64,000 nt of DNA from Alkaliflexus imshenetskii DSM 15055 (GTDB lineage Bacteria > Bacteroidota > Bacteroidia > Bacteroidales > Marinilabiliaceae): assembly GCF_000517065.1 (NCBI RefSeq), contig NZ_KI912105.1, forward strand, positions 3,127,684 through 3,191,683, written 5' to 3'. Position numbers and translations under genes: made by a program. Shown one piece after another: positions 8,026 through 16,405 of this stretch. The notes under the pieces were generated by a model. It was not told the DNA's origin, searched no databases, and was given only the letters and a program-made list of their open reading frames with translations. Each line of letters starts with the position of its first letter. Position 1 is the first letter of the stretch.

Positions 8026-9255
8026 ATGAGTGAATTAATCAATAACTCAGGAAAACGAAAAGAGTTGCTCAAGCACATGATTCTTGAGCTTCACAGCGGT
8101 CACGCTCCCGACCAGGTACGTAAGAGATTAATCGAACTGCTCAAGAGTATTCCCTACGATGAGGTGGTGGAGGTGGAGCAGGAGTTGATATCGGAAGGGT
8201 TGCCCGTAGAGGAGGTGCTTAAATTGTGCGACATTCACACCATGGTGCTCGATGGTCACATCGACCAAAGTGGCGCAAAACCAATTCCTCCGGGTCATCC
8301 GGTAGATGTGTTTAAACAGGAGAACCGTGAGTTGGAAAAAGTTGCCGACGAACTAAAAGCGCTTTTTCAGCGTGTGGCCGACCTGAAAGCAGATGAGTTG
8401 CCCAAATGGCTCATTTGTGTACATGGCAAACTCAACGGTTTGATGGATGTGGACAAGCACTACCTGCGTAAGGAGTATTTGCTGTTTCCATTTCTGGAAC
8501 AACATGGTATTACCGGTCCGCCAAAAGTGATGTGGGGCAAGCACGATGAAACCCGCCAGGTGCTTAAAGCTGCCATTGAGGCGGTGAGTAACCACGAGGC
8601 GCTTTCGCTGGATGAAATTCCCCTGGTGGTGGAGGGAGCCGTGAAACCGGCCGTTCAGTCGGTGCTCGACATGATTATGAAGGAGGAAGAGATTCTTTTG
8701 CCAATGAGCATGGATACGCTTACCGACGAGGAGTGGTACCAAGTGCATCAGCAAACCCCTGAGTATGGCTTCTGCCTTTACGACCCACAAGTGGAATGGA
8801 AGCCCGAAGGTGTCACCGCCAGCGAGGTGGTTTATGGCGTGGATAACAGCGTACGGTTGCCCACCGGGGCATTTAATATTGATGAATTGGCATCGCTCTT
8901 TACCACATTACCCATAGACCTCACTTTTGTGGATAAGGATGACAAGGTGAAGTTTTTCTCCCATGGCCCCAGCCGCATTTTTGCCCGTAACCGCGCCATT
9001 CTTGGTCGCGATGTGCGCATGTGCCATCCACCCGGCAGTGTGCATATTGTGGATGAAATTGTGAACGATTTTAAGAGCGGTAAGGAAAGCAGCGCAGCTT
9101 TCTGGATAAATTTTCAGGGACGCTTCATCTATATCGAGTATTTTGCCATGCGTGGCAGAGATGGTGAGTACCTGGGAACAGTAGAATTTACTCAGGATTT
9201 GACCAAGCTGCGACAACTTGAAGGTGAACAGCGACTGCTGAACTATTCCAAGTAG
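8026..9255 (+). CDS. DUF438 / hemerythrin-like / PAS protein (second paralogue)
   Basis: A 409-residue paralogue of the divergent gene ending at 7832, with the same order: DUF438 (about 1-80), hemerythrin-like helical bundle (about 95-255; KHYLRKEYLLFPFLEQHG, WGKHDETR, MKEEEILLP) and PAS (about 290-400; DLTFVDKDDKVKFFSHGPSR, GRDVRMCHPPGSVH). The first ligand motif is weaker here (HPVDVFKQEN instead of HYLMEEN). The CHPPxSVHxVxEIV segment is nearly identical in both proteins. It lies 60 bp before the DUF1858 gene and may be co-transcribed with it. Family members are often found with anaerobic nitrogen-oxide or redox metabolism; the signal is not shown by the sequence. Confidence 0.82.
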   Translation: MSELINNSGKRKELLKHMILELHSGHAPDQVRKRLIELLKSIPYDEVVEVEQELISEGLPVEEVLKLCDIHTMVLDGHIDQSGAKPIPPGHPVDVFKQENRELEKVADELKALFQRVADLKADELPKWLICVHGKLNGLMDVDKHYLRKEYLLFPFLEQHGITGPPKVMWGKHDETRQVLKAAIEAVSNHEALSLDEIPLVVEGAVKPAVQSVLDMIMKEEEILLPMSMDTLTDEEWYQVHQQTPEYGFCLYDPQVEWKPEGVTASEVVYGVDNSVRLPTGAFNIDELASLFTTLPIDLTFVDKDDKVKFFSHGPSRIFARNRAILGRDVRMCHPPGSVHIVDEIVNDFKSGKESSAAFWINFQGRFIYIEYFAMRGRDGEYLGTVEFTQDLTKLRQLEGEQRLLNYSK

Positions 9256-9315
9256 CCTCCTCTTTAATCTTTAGAAATTGCATTTCTGCATCCATGCGTT
9301 TATAGTTTAATTAAA

Positions 9316-9828
9316 ATGCAAATAACACCAAAAACCAAAGTGGGGGAACTGCTCGATGCGTTCCCTCATCTTGAATCTGTGCTGATTGAAATTGCTCCTG
9401 CTTTTGAAAAACTCAGGAATCCCATTTTGCGAAAAACCGTTGGCAAGGTTGCCACCTTACAGCAGGCAGCTGCCATTGGCAATTTAAAGGTAGATGAGTT
9501 GGTGAACAAGTTACGACTTGCGGCCGGAATTTCTGCCGATGCCACTTCAGCAGACGAATTGGCTTATCTTGTGGATACGCCGCCAGAGTGGTTTGATGCC
9601 CGCACAGTGGTTTACAGCTTCGAGGCCAGTGAACTGATTAACTCCGGCGGTAGCCCAATGGCGGTGGTGCTTGGTGCCGTAAAAAAGCTTACCGGAGACG
9701 ACATTTATGAGTTGAAAACCCCTTTTGTGCCTGCACCGCTTCTCGATATGCTGAAGGAACAGGGTTACGAAGTTTTTGCCATCCAAAAAAATATGGATGT
9801 GTTGAGTTATGTGAGGGTGAAGGGATAA
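9316..9828 (+). CDS. DUF1858-DUF2249 protein
   Basis: A 170-residue soluble protein. Residues 1-70 are DUF1858-like: KTKVGELLDAFPHLESVLIE, then a helical RKTVGKVATLQQAA. Residues about 85-168 match DUF2249: the WFDARTVV strand, a MAVVLGAVKKLTGDDIYELK helix and the APLLDMLKEQGYEVF segment, which resembles SirA/TusA-like folds. DUF1858 and DUF2249 are often coupled to hemerythrin/DUF438 proteins and nitric-oxide or redox functions. No catalytic residues are recognisable. Same direction as 8026, gap 60 bp. Confidence 0.7.
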   Translation: MQITPKTKVGELLDAFPHLESVLIEIAPAFEKLRNPILRKTVGKVATLQQAAAIGNLKVDELVNKLRLAAGISADATSADELAYLVDTPPEWFDARTVVYSFEASELINSGGSPMAVVLGAVKKLTGDDIYELKTPFVPAPLLDMLKEQGYEVFAIQKNMDVLSYVRVKG

Positions 9829-9915
9829 AAATTTCTGTGATAGACAATGGTTGTTTTGAAGTACTTGTTCAATAGGTCTCTTTAGACCCATTACAAATTG
9901 ATATTCAGATATGTT

Positions 9916-9957
9916 AAGCCTTGGTTTTATGATAAAAATCATAAAATCGGGCTTTTT
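9916..9957 (+). terminator. Terminator hairpin containing an FNR-like palindrome
   Basis: AAGCC and GGCTT bracket TTTTATGAT-AAAA-ATCATAAAA, followed by a T6 run: a clear rho-independent terminator for the 8026-9828 unit. The inner part, ATGAT-N4-ATCAT, is one base per arm from the FNR/CRP box TTGAT-N4-ATCAA and lies about 75-95 bp before hydC, so it may also be a regulator site. Confidence 0.7.
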
Positions 9958-10018
9958 TATTGTTGTAACTTATTTAAAGAAAAATATCCCTATTGGTTGA
10001 ACTCAAATAGATGGAGAA

Positions 10019-10495
10019 ATGACCAGGATACAATACTCCGTTACTGATATGGCCAATAAACATGGCCGTTCGAGGGAGGCGCTACTGCCAATCCTTCAGG
10101 ATATCTATCAGGCTAAGCATGTGATTTCAGATGAAGATATGGTTAATGTAGCCAGAGAACTTGATATCTCTGCTGCGCATGTATATGGCACGGCTACTTT
10201 CTACAGTTTTCTGGAGACTCAGCAAAGCGGAAAATACATCATCAGGCTATGCAAAACCATTACCTGTATGATGCATGGCAAAAACCCAGTGTTGCAGGAG
10301 TTGGAGCGTATCCTAAAGATTAAACCCGGGCAAACTACGCCCGACGGTCTTTTTACTTTAAAGGAGACCAACTGTCTGGGGCAATGTCACAAGGGGCCTG
10401 CCATGCTGGTAAACGATAATCCACATACCCAACTCACTCCTGAATCGGTTAGGGAGATAATCGACAGTTACCGCAGAGAGGCTTTAAGCTATTGA
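10019..10495 (+). CDS. hydC: NuoE/HydC-type [2Fe-2S] subunit of trimeric [FeFe]-hydrogenase 1
   Basis: A 158-residue thioredoxin-like [2Fe-2S] protein of the 24-kDa complex I/HydC family. Ligands C78-x4-C83 (CKTITC) and C119-x3-C123 (CLGQC) are all present. The N-terminal helical part with HVYGTATFYSF is typical. In HydABC hydrogenases this subunit belongs to the NADH-oxidising module with HydB. hydB starts 63 bp downstream. ATG at 10019 has a GGAGAA Shine-Dalgarno-like sequence just before it. It is paralogous to hndA at 26243. Confidence 0.92.
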   Translation: MTRIQYSVTDMANKHGRSREALLPILQDIYQAKHVISDEDMVNVARELDISAAHVYGTATFYSFLETQQSGKYIIRLCKTITCMMHGKNPVLQELERILKIKPGQTTPDGLFTLKETNCLGQCHKGPAMLVNDNPHTQLTPESVREIIDSYRREALSY

Positions 10496-10558
10496 TAGTA
10501 AGTTTTATATGTGTGTTGTTGGTTTTGGTTTGTTTTTTAATCATTCATATAGTACGCA

Positions 10559-11737
10559 ATGATTAAGAATCTGAAACGTCTCGATTTGATTTTCAAGAAT
10601 GAGCAGGATACAGAAGCCATTCTTGAGAAAACACTGGCTCGCAGCAACGAGGAGATTGTGAATGATTTGATTGATTCCGGGCTTAAAGGGCGCGGAGGTG
10701 CCGGTTTTCCTACGGGTCTCAAATGGCGTTTGGCTGCCGATGATCCGGCGGATGAGAAATATATTATTTGTAACGCCGATGAAGGGGAGCCGGGCACTTT
10801 TAAGGACAGGGAGATTTTATCAAGCGTACCTAATAAGGTTTTGGCCGGAATGGCAGTGTGTGCCCGCATCATCGGTTCCAAACAGGGATTTATCTATTTG
10901 CGCAACGAGTACAAGTTTCTGGTGCCTGGATTGGAAATTGTTATAAGCGAGTTTCATGAATTGATGGATAGGCTAAACCTTGAGTTCAGAGTGGCCATTT
11001 TTATGGGTTCCGGTGCCTACATCTGCGGCGAAGAGAGTGCGCTTTTCGAGAGTATGGAGGGCAAACGGGGCGAGCCGCGCAATAAGCCGCCATACCCTAC
11101 CAATTTTGGCTATAAGGGAAAACCCACCGTCATCAACAATGTGGAGACGCTGGCACATACATACTCTATTTTTAAGTATGGCCCCGACAAGTTTCGCGAT
11201 TTAGGTATTAAAGACAGCCGTGGCAGTAAGGTTTTCTCCGTGTCGGGCGATACGCCTATTCCGGGAATTTATGAATTGGAATTTGGCATGACGCTGCAAA
11301 AATTTGTGGATGATTTTGGTGACGGGGACTCAAAGGCTGTGCAGGTGGGTGGCGCGTCGGGATTCTGTGTGCCGCGCAAAAAGTTTGAGAAAACCATTAT
11401 TGGTTACCAGGGCAAACTCACCGGCGTCTCGTTGCCTACCGGTGGGTCGATGATGATTTTTAACTCATCCCGCTCCATGTACAATGTACTTCGGAACTAT
11501 CTCGACTTTTTTGTGGAAGAGAGTTGTGGGCAATGCACGCCTTGCCGCGTGGGCACTCAGCAGTTGCTCTTGGGCATTGAAGCCGTGAAGCGTGGCGAGA
11601 AGCCCTCCGGATATCTGGATAAATTGCTGGAACTTGCCGAAACCATGCGCCTTACAGCCAAATGTGGGTTGGGGCAGTCGGTAGCCAACTCGTTCAGTTC
11701 CATCGTGGAGAATTTCAGAGAGGAGATGATTTATTAG
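10559..11737 (+). CDS. hydB: NuoF/HydB-type flavoprotein subunit of hydrogenase 1, short form
   Basis: A 392-residue NADH-binding flavoprotein. NADH/FMN motifs are GLKGRGGAGFPTGLKW (about 41-56), CNADEGEPGTF and CGEESALFESMEGKRGEPR; the [4Fe-4S] site is SCGQCTPCRVGT plus the later CGLGQS. Unlike full HydB/HndC (compare the 597-residue gene at 22424) it lacks the N-terminal Trx-like [2Fe-2S] domain and the C-terminal 2x[4Fe-4S] domain. The separate ferredoxin at 14136 resembles the missing N-terminal domain. It should pass electrons between NADH and the HydA clusters. Confidence 0.92.
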   Translation: MIKNLKRLDLIFKNEQDTEAILEKTLARSNEEIVNDLIDSGLKGRGGAGFPTGLKWRLAADDPADEKYIICNADEGEPGTFKDREILSSVPNKVLAGMAVCARIIGSKQGFIYLRNEYKFLVPGLEIVISEFHELMDRLNLEFRVAIFMGSGAYICGEESALFESMEGKRGEPRNKPPYPTNFGYKGKPTVINNVETLAHTYSIFKYGPDKFRDLGIKDSRGSKVFSVSGDTPIPGIYELEFGMTLQKFVDDFGDGDSKAVQVGGASGFCVPRKKFEKTIIGYQGKLTGVSLPTGGSMMIFNSSRSMYNVLRNYLDFFVEESCGQCTPCRVGTQQLLLGIEAVKRGEKPSGYLDKLLELAETMRLTAKCGLGQSVANSFSSIVENFREEMIY

Positions 11738-11919
11738 ACCCATCGAAGTGCGGAGTACGCCGCTCCGGTAGTGGACTGTCAAAATTACAACGCAGAAATA
11801 ATGATTTTGGGAGATGGATTAGTTTGGGAAGAGTCGCAAGATATCACATCTGTTAGTCTGATGTCTGAATAGAATTTTGAGTTTGTTTGAGATAACCGCA
11901 TGCTTAAAATCAGTAGATT

Positions 11920-13710
11920 ATGAGTGATCAGGTCACATTAAAGATAGATGGTATATCCGTAAGCGTGAAGCGGGGTACTACTGTGCTGGATGCTGCCAAA
12001 ACCATCAACATTCGCATTCCAACGCTTTGTCATCACGAAGATTTGTGTGTGGCAGGCAACTGCCGTGTGTGCGTGGTGGAGCAAACCGGCACGGATCGGC
12101 TCATTCCTGCTTGTGCCATGCCCGCAGCCGACGGCATGGAGATACATTCAAACAGTCTGAAAGTGCGCAATGCCCGCAAACAGATTGTTGAACTGCTGGT
12201 TTCGGAGCACCGTGCAGAGTGCACCACTTGCTATAAAAACGGGAATTGCGAGCTTCAGGCGCTCTCTCATGAGTACATCATCGGGGAAAATGGTTATATC
12301 AATCTCATTCCACTCAAAGAGTACACCATCGATTACTATTCGCCCTCCATCATAAAGGATGATTCAAAATGTATCCGCTGTCAGCGCTGCGTTCGAACAT
12401 GTGATGAACTTCAGGGGGTGGGCGCACTTACCGTGTCTCATAAAGGTAGCGAAATGAAGATTTCCACCTTTATGGATAAGCCCATTTATCAGGTGGTTTG
12501 CACAAATTGCGGACAGTGTGTGAACCGCTGTCCAACCGGTGCTTTGGTTGAGCGGCATTACATTGATGAGGTTTGGGCTGCCATCTATAATGAGAAGAAA
12601 TTTGTGGTGGTGCAAACAGCGCCAGCTGTTCGTGTGGCTTTGGCTGAGGCTTTGGGTCATGAGCCTGGCGAAATAGTGACCGGAAAAATGGTGGCTGCGC
12701 TTCGTCGGCTGGGGTTTGATGCTGTTTTGGACACCGATTTCACTGCCGACCTTACCATTATTGAGGAGGGGCATGAGTTGCTGCAGCGACTAAAACGTGC
12801 CCTAAAGGATAAGGACCCAGATGTGAAACTCCCAATGACCACCAGTTGCTCGCCCGGCTGGGTCAAGTTTCTGGAGCATATTTTTCCCGAGTTCATGGAG
12901 AATCTCTCCACGGCCAAATCTCCGCAGCAGATGTTTGGTGCGTTGGCAAAAACATTCTATGCATCCAAAATAGGTGTTGAGCCTGCCTCAATGGTAAGTG
13001 TTTCAATCATGCCTTGCACGGCTAAAAAGTATGAGGCCAATCGTCCGGAGATGTATGCCAGTGGTTATCAGGATGTGGATTATGTACTTACAACTCGTGA
13101 GCTGGCGTTGATGATTAAGCAGGCAGGTATTGATTTCAACTCTCTGGCCGACGATGACTATGACAGTATTATGGGCGAAAGTTCGGGTGCAGGCGTTATT
13201 TTTGGTGCCACCGGAGGCGTGATGGAGGCTGCCTTGCGAACTGTTTACGAAGTGGTGACTGGTCGTGAAGTGCCATTCGACGGGCTTAATATTACGCCCG
13301 TGAGGGGAGTCGAAGGCGTGCGTGAAGCCTCTATCCTGATTAATAAAACCCTTCCTGAATGGAGTTTCCTGGAGGGTGTGGAACTTAAGACCTGCGTGGC
13401 TCACGGTCTTAACAATGCCCGCAATGTGATGAAAGCTGTCAGGGATGGCAGCGCCAGTTACCATTTTATTGAAATAATGGCGTGTCCGGGCGGCTGTCTT
13501 GGAGGTGGTGGACAACCCATTCCAACTTCATCTGATATACGAAAACGCCGTAGCTCGGCCATCTATCAGGAAGATTCCCAGAAGGTTATACGTAAGTCGC
13601 ACGAAAATCCTGAGATTGTGCAGATTTACAAAGAGTTTTTGATTGAACCGCTTGGGCATACATCACACAAATTGTTGCACACCAAATATACGGCACGAGA
13701 GCGCTACTAA
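11920..13710 (+). CDS. hydA: Catalytic subunit of trimeric NAD-linked [FeFe]-hydrogenase 1 (group A3-like)
   Basis: A 596-residue hydrogenase. N-terminal [2Fe-2S] (CHHEDLC, CRVC), His/Cys [4Fe-4S] (HRAECTTCYKNGNC), two [4Fe-4S] (CIRCQRCVRTC, CTNCGQCVNRC), then the H-cluster domain: L1 TSCSPGW (308-314), L2 MPCTAKKYEA, L3 EIMACPGGCLGGGGQP, and the fused small-subunit tail ending SHKLLHTKY. It should reduce protons or oxidise H2 with NADH and ferredoxin as partners. Oddity: canonical L1 is TSCCPxW, whose second Cys ligates the H-cluster cubane; here codon TCG gives S311. The proton-transfer Cys (C310) is kept. The paralogue at 24256 has TSCCPGW at the same index. The gap to hydB is 182 bp and includes a small CGGAG-CTCCG hairpin. 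Confidence 0.93.
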   Translation: MSDQVTLKIDGISVSVKRGTTVLDAAKTINIRIPTLCHHEDLCVAGNCRVCVVEQTGTDRLIPACAMPAADGMEIHSNSLKVRNARKQIVELLVSEHRAECTTCYKNGNCELQALSHEYIIGENGYINLIPLKEYTIDYYSPSIIKDDSKCIRCQRCVRTCDELQGVGALTVSHKGSEMKISTFMDKPIYQVVCTNCGQCVNRCPTGALVERHYIDEVWAAIYNEKKFVVVQTAPAVRVALAEALGHEPGEIVTGKMVAALRRLGFDAVLDTDFTADLTIIEEGHELLQRLKRALKDKDPDVKLPMTTSCSPGWVKFLEHIFPEFMENLSTAKSPQQMFGALAKTFYASKIGVEPASMVSVSIMPCTAKKYEANRPEMYASGYQDVDYVLTTRELALMIKQAGIDFNSLADDDYDSIMGESSGAGVIFGATGGVMEAALRTVYEVVTGREVPFDGLNITPVRGVEGVREASILINKTLPEWSFLEGVELKTCVAHGLNNARNVMKAVRDGSASYHFIEIMACPGGCLGGGGQPIPTSSDIRKRRSSAIYQEDSQKVIRKSHENPEIVQIYKEFLIEPLGHTSHKLLHTKYTARERY

Positions 13711-14135
13711 TCTGAACCTTAGAGCGGCATGGCTGCATGGGCGTAATCACTTCAGGGCTAAAATGATTAAAACAAATTTCTGTTGCGTGGAAACAGAAAT
13801 GGTTTTCAGAACCCGATTTGAAGATATTACATCCATGCAGTTCTTTTTTTATCAGTTTTCCCGTGCATTGGCGATGGATTAGCACATCTTATCCAGGCGG
13901 TGAGACCTGGGCGGTGCGATACATCTGCTTATCATTCATCTGATTTTGAATGGAGAGAAATACCATAAGTTGTTTTTTTTGTGTAAATTGAACTCAACGT
14001 ACATGTGACTCCACATGATAGAAGGTGAGCGTTTTTGATATGCTGTTCAACCTTACGCAGTGGTTTTTGATATCCTGTTTTGAGTGATGTTTTTGTGTTT
14101 GATTATCAGGCAAATAGTTTAACAACCCAACGGAG
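13711..14135. other. 425-bp intergenic region between hydA and the ferredoxin gene
   Basis: No convincing gene. It holds a 9-bp hairpin ATTTCTGTT / AACAGAAAT (13776-13800, loop 7 nt) downstream of hydA without a good T-run, and the direct repeats described at 14031-14079. A short open frame crossing hydA's end has no coding character. Confidence 0.6.
14031..14079 (+). promoter_or_regulatory. Two 17-nt direct repeats upstream of the sensory block
   Basis: GTTTTTGATATGCTGTT (14031-14047) and GTTTTTGATATCCTGTT (14063-14079) differ at one base and are 32 bp apart start to start, about three helical turns. They lie 57-105 bp before the ferredoxin ATG. Same-face spacing suggests a pair of protein-binding sites, as for activators that bind direct repeats. 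Confidence 0.5.
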
Positions 14136-14387
14136 ATGAATTACGAGCATCAGATAACAATCTGTCTTGGAAGTTCCTGTTTTTCAAGAGGAAATAAAGC
14201 TATTCTTGAGATAGTTAAGGACTATCTTCGTCAGCATCAACTTGAGCAGAAAGTTTTTTTTAATGGGGAGTTGTGTACCGGTTTGTGTGAGTATGGGCCT
14301 GTAATAAAGGTTGATGACAGGGTTTATAAATCGGTATCGTCCGATAACATTTATGATATTTTGAATGAGTGTTTCGGCATTGAGTAA
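14136..14387 (+). CDS. Small Trx-like [2Fe-2S] ferredoxin
   Basis: An 83-residue stand-alone thioredoxin-like ferredoxin. The four ligands are C10-x4-C15 (CLGSSC) and C47-x3-C51 (CTGLC), the NuoE C-terminal pattern. It is as long as the N-terminal domain of full HydB/HndC, which short HydB at 10559 lacks, so it could complement that subunit; it could equally serve the sensory hydrogenase 54 bp downstream. In hydrogenase operons such proteins are found beside phosphatase-linked sensory enzymes. Confidence 0.75.
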   Translation: MNYEHQITICLGSSCFSRGNKAILEIVKDYLRQHQLEQKVFFNGELCTGLCEYGPVIKVDDRVYKSVSSDNIYDILNECFGIE

Positions 14388-14441
14388 AAGTGCCGTATTG
14401 CTTGTTTTTTGTCGCATTATAAAAGAAAACTGTTAAAGATA

Positions 14442-16307
14442 ATGAGCCAGATAGTGTATGTGGATCCCGCAAAATGCAACCTGAGTCTTACCTGTATCAG
14501 GACATGCCCCGTTAAGGCCATCAAAATTGAGGAGAAGCATGCTGAAGTAGTTGCTTCCCGATGCATTGGCTGTGGCCATTGCGTGACTGTATGTGCGCAG
14601 GATGCCATCTCTTATCGCGATGAGAAGGAGCGTGTGAAGGTATTGTTGGCCTCAGGTGCTCAGGTTGTAGCCATGTGCGACCCTTCCATTTCTGGCGAGT
14701 TTGTGGACATTACCGACTACCGCAAATTTGTAGCCATGATTCGCAATCTGGGTTTTACTTATGTGGTTGAGACGGCTTTTGGAGTGGATTTGGTGGCTTT
14801 CAGGTACCGCGACATGCTCAACGATTTTCATGGAAAATACTATATACACACGGTCTGCCCGCCTGTATCTGCTTACGTCGAAAAGTTTCAGCCTGAACTG
14901 GTAGACAATCTGGCGCCATTTGTACCTCCTTATGTGGCGATGGCCAAAGTGGTGAGGCGAATGTATGGCAACGACGTGAAAGTGGTTTACATCACGGCTT
15001 GTGTGGCAGCTAAAGATGATGGCCGCACTTTTAAGGACGATGGCCGCATCGATGGCATACTCACCTTTGTGGAACTGCGCGAAATGTTTAAAGCCTATGG
15101 CGTAACGGAGTTTAACGTGGAGTTTAGCGATTTTGATCCACCGGTGGGTCGTAAAGGAGGTTTATTTCCCATCCGCCGGGGGATGTTACAGGCTGTTGAC
15201 ATCAATCAGGAGTTGTTATCGGGAGACATCATCAGCGCCAATGGCAAAGGTGATTTTTTGCAATCTATTGCCGAATTTAAAAAGGAGACCGGATTACGTC
15301 AACATCTGGATCTGTTCTATTGCGAAGGATGCGTGATGGGACCGGGTATGAGTCCCGGTGGAAAGAAGTTCTTACGCCGTTCGGAGGTTATTAAGTATGT
15401 AAACAAACGGTTGAAAGGTATTGATCTGGTAAACTGGCATGAGCAGATCGAGATGTTTCACGATTTGGATTTGTCGCGGAAGTTTCAGGCGCAGGATCGT
15501 CGTCTGCCTCAGCCACCTGAGTCGGATATTCAACGGGTGCTGCACGAATTGGGTAAAAGTAAAGTAGAGGATCAGTTGGGATGTGGCGCTTGCGGTTATC
15601 CTTCGTGTCGGGAGTTTGCCATTGCCTGCTGTCAGGGACTTACCAATTACGAGATGTGCTATTCCTATTCGGTAAACAAGTTGCACACCTTCATCAGCAA
15701 AGTAAATGCCACCAACGATAAGCTTAAACGTACCAAGGAAGCCCTCAAGGATAGCGAGGAGAAAGCCCGCTCAGGAGAGATGGCCGCATTAGAGGCTGCA
15801 GAAATTACCACGGCCATGTTGGATAAGATCAATTCGGGCGTTGTATTGGTGGATGAAAACCTGCGCGTGATGGAGTCGAATCGTGCTTTTGTGCACATGC
15901 TGGGAGAGGATGCGGCAACCATCAACGAATTGATACCCGGTCTTAAAGGAGCTGAGCTAGCCTCATTGGTGCCGTTTTACCGCCTTTTTGCCACTGTGCT
16001 TCAATCGGGCCAGGATCTGTTAAACCGGGATACGCCCTTTGGCGATTCCATTTTCAATGTCTCCGTTTTCACCATTAAAAAACAAAAGGTGGTTGGAGGC
16101 ATCATTCGTGACCTTACATCACCTGATGTGCGCCGTGAGGAGATTATTAACCGCGCACGAGCCGTTATTCGCGAAAATCTTGAAACGGTGCAGCAAATTG
16201 CATTCTTGCTTGGCGAGAGCGCATCCAAAACGGAGAAAATTCTCACTTCCATCATCGAAGCACAGAAACTGGGCAGTGAGGTGGAGGAGGATGATTCAGC
16301 TGTCTGA
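14442..16307 (+). CDS. Sensory-type [FeFe]-hydrogenase-like protein with FeS and PAS domains (HydS, group C-like)
   Basis: A 621-residue protein. The N-terminal ferredoxin part has C12/C18/C22 (irregular spacing) and C41-C44-C47-C51. The H-domain has degenerate loops: L1 HTVCPPV (V replaces the proton-transfer Cys), L2 ITACVAAK, L3 YCEGCVMGPGM (C-x2-C rather than the usual C-x3-C). Then an FeS domain (GCGACGYPSC...YEMC), a coiled coil (about 430-460) and a PAS domain (about 470-570, SGVVLVDENLRVMESN). Such enzymes are proposed H2 or redox sensors rather than catalysts. The next gene is a SpoIIE phosphatase, the hallmark of phosphatase-linked group C3. The frame extends to TTG 14409, but ATG 14442 gives MSQIVYVDP, so I use that. 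Confidence 0.85.
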   Translation: MSQIVYVDPAKCNLSLTCIRTCPVKAIKIEEKHAEVVASRCIGCGHCVTVCAQDAISYRDEKERVKVLLASGAQVVAMCDPSISGEFVDITDYRKFVAMIRNLGFTYVVETAFGVDLVAFRYRDMLNDFHGKYYIHTVCPPVSAYVEKFQPELVDNLAPFVPPYVAMAKVVRRMYGNDVKVVYITACVAAKDDGRTFKDDGRIDGILTFVELREMFKAYGVTEFNVEFSDFDPPVGRKGGLFPIRRGMLQAVDINQELLSGDIISANGKGDFLQSIAEFKKETGLRQHLDLFYCEGCVMGPGMSPGGKKFLRRSEVIKYVNKRLKGIDLVNWHEQIEMFHDLDLSRKFQAQDRRLPQPPESDIQRVLHELGKSKVEDQLGCGACGYPSCREFAIACCQGLTNYEMCYSYSVNKLHTFISKVNATNDKLKRTKEALKDSEEKARSGEMAALEAAEITTAMLDKINSGVVLVDENLRVMESNRAFVHMLGEDAATINELIPGLKGAELASLVPFYRLFATVLQSGQDLLNRDTPFGDSIFNVSVFTIKKQKVVGGIIRDLTSPDVRREEIINRARAVIRENLETVQQIAFLLGESASKTEKILTSIIEAQKLGSEVEEDDSAV

Positions 16308-16405
16308 AAGCACTCTCTATTCAGTATTTCAACATCTCATTACACAGGCGGAAGGTTGTTTCACCATTAATCCAATATTTTTCTTATAAACCTCAATGCT
16401 CGACC

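Noticed and set aside
13003-13515. 170-codon minus-strand frame inside hydA
   Set aside because: It lies wholly within the hydrogenase coding region; composition follows the antisense of GC-rich wobble positions.
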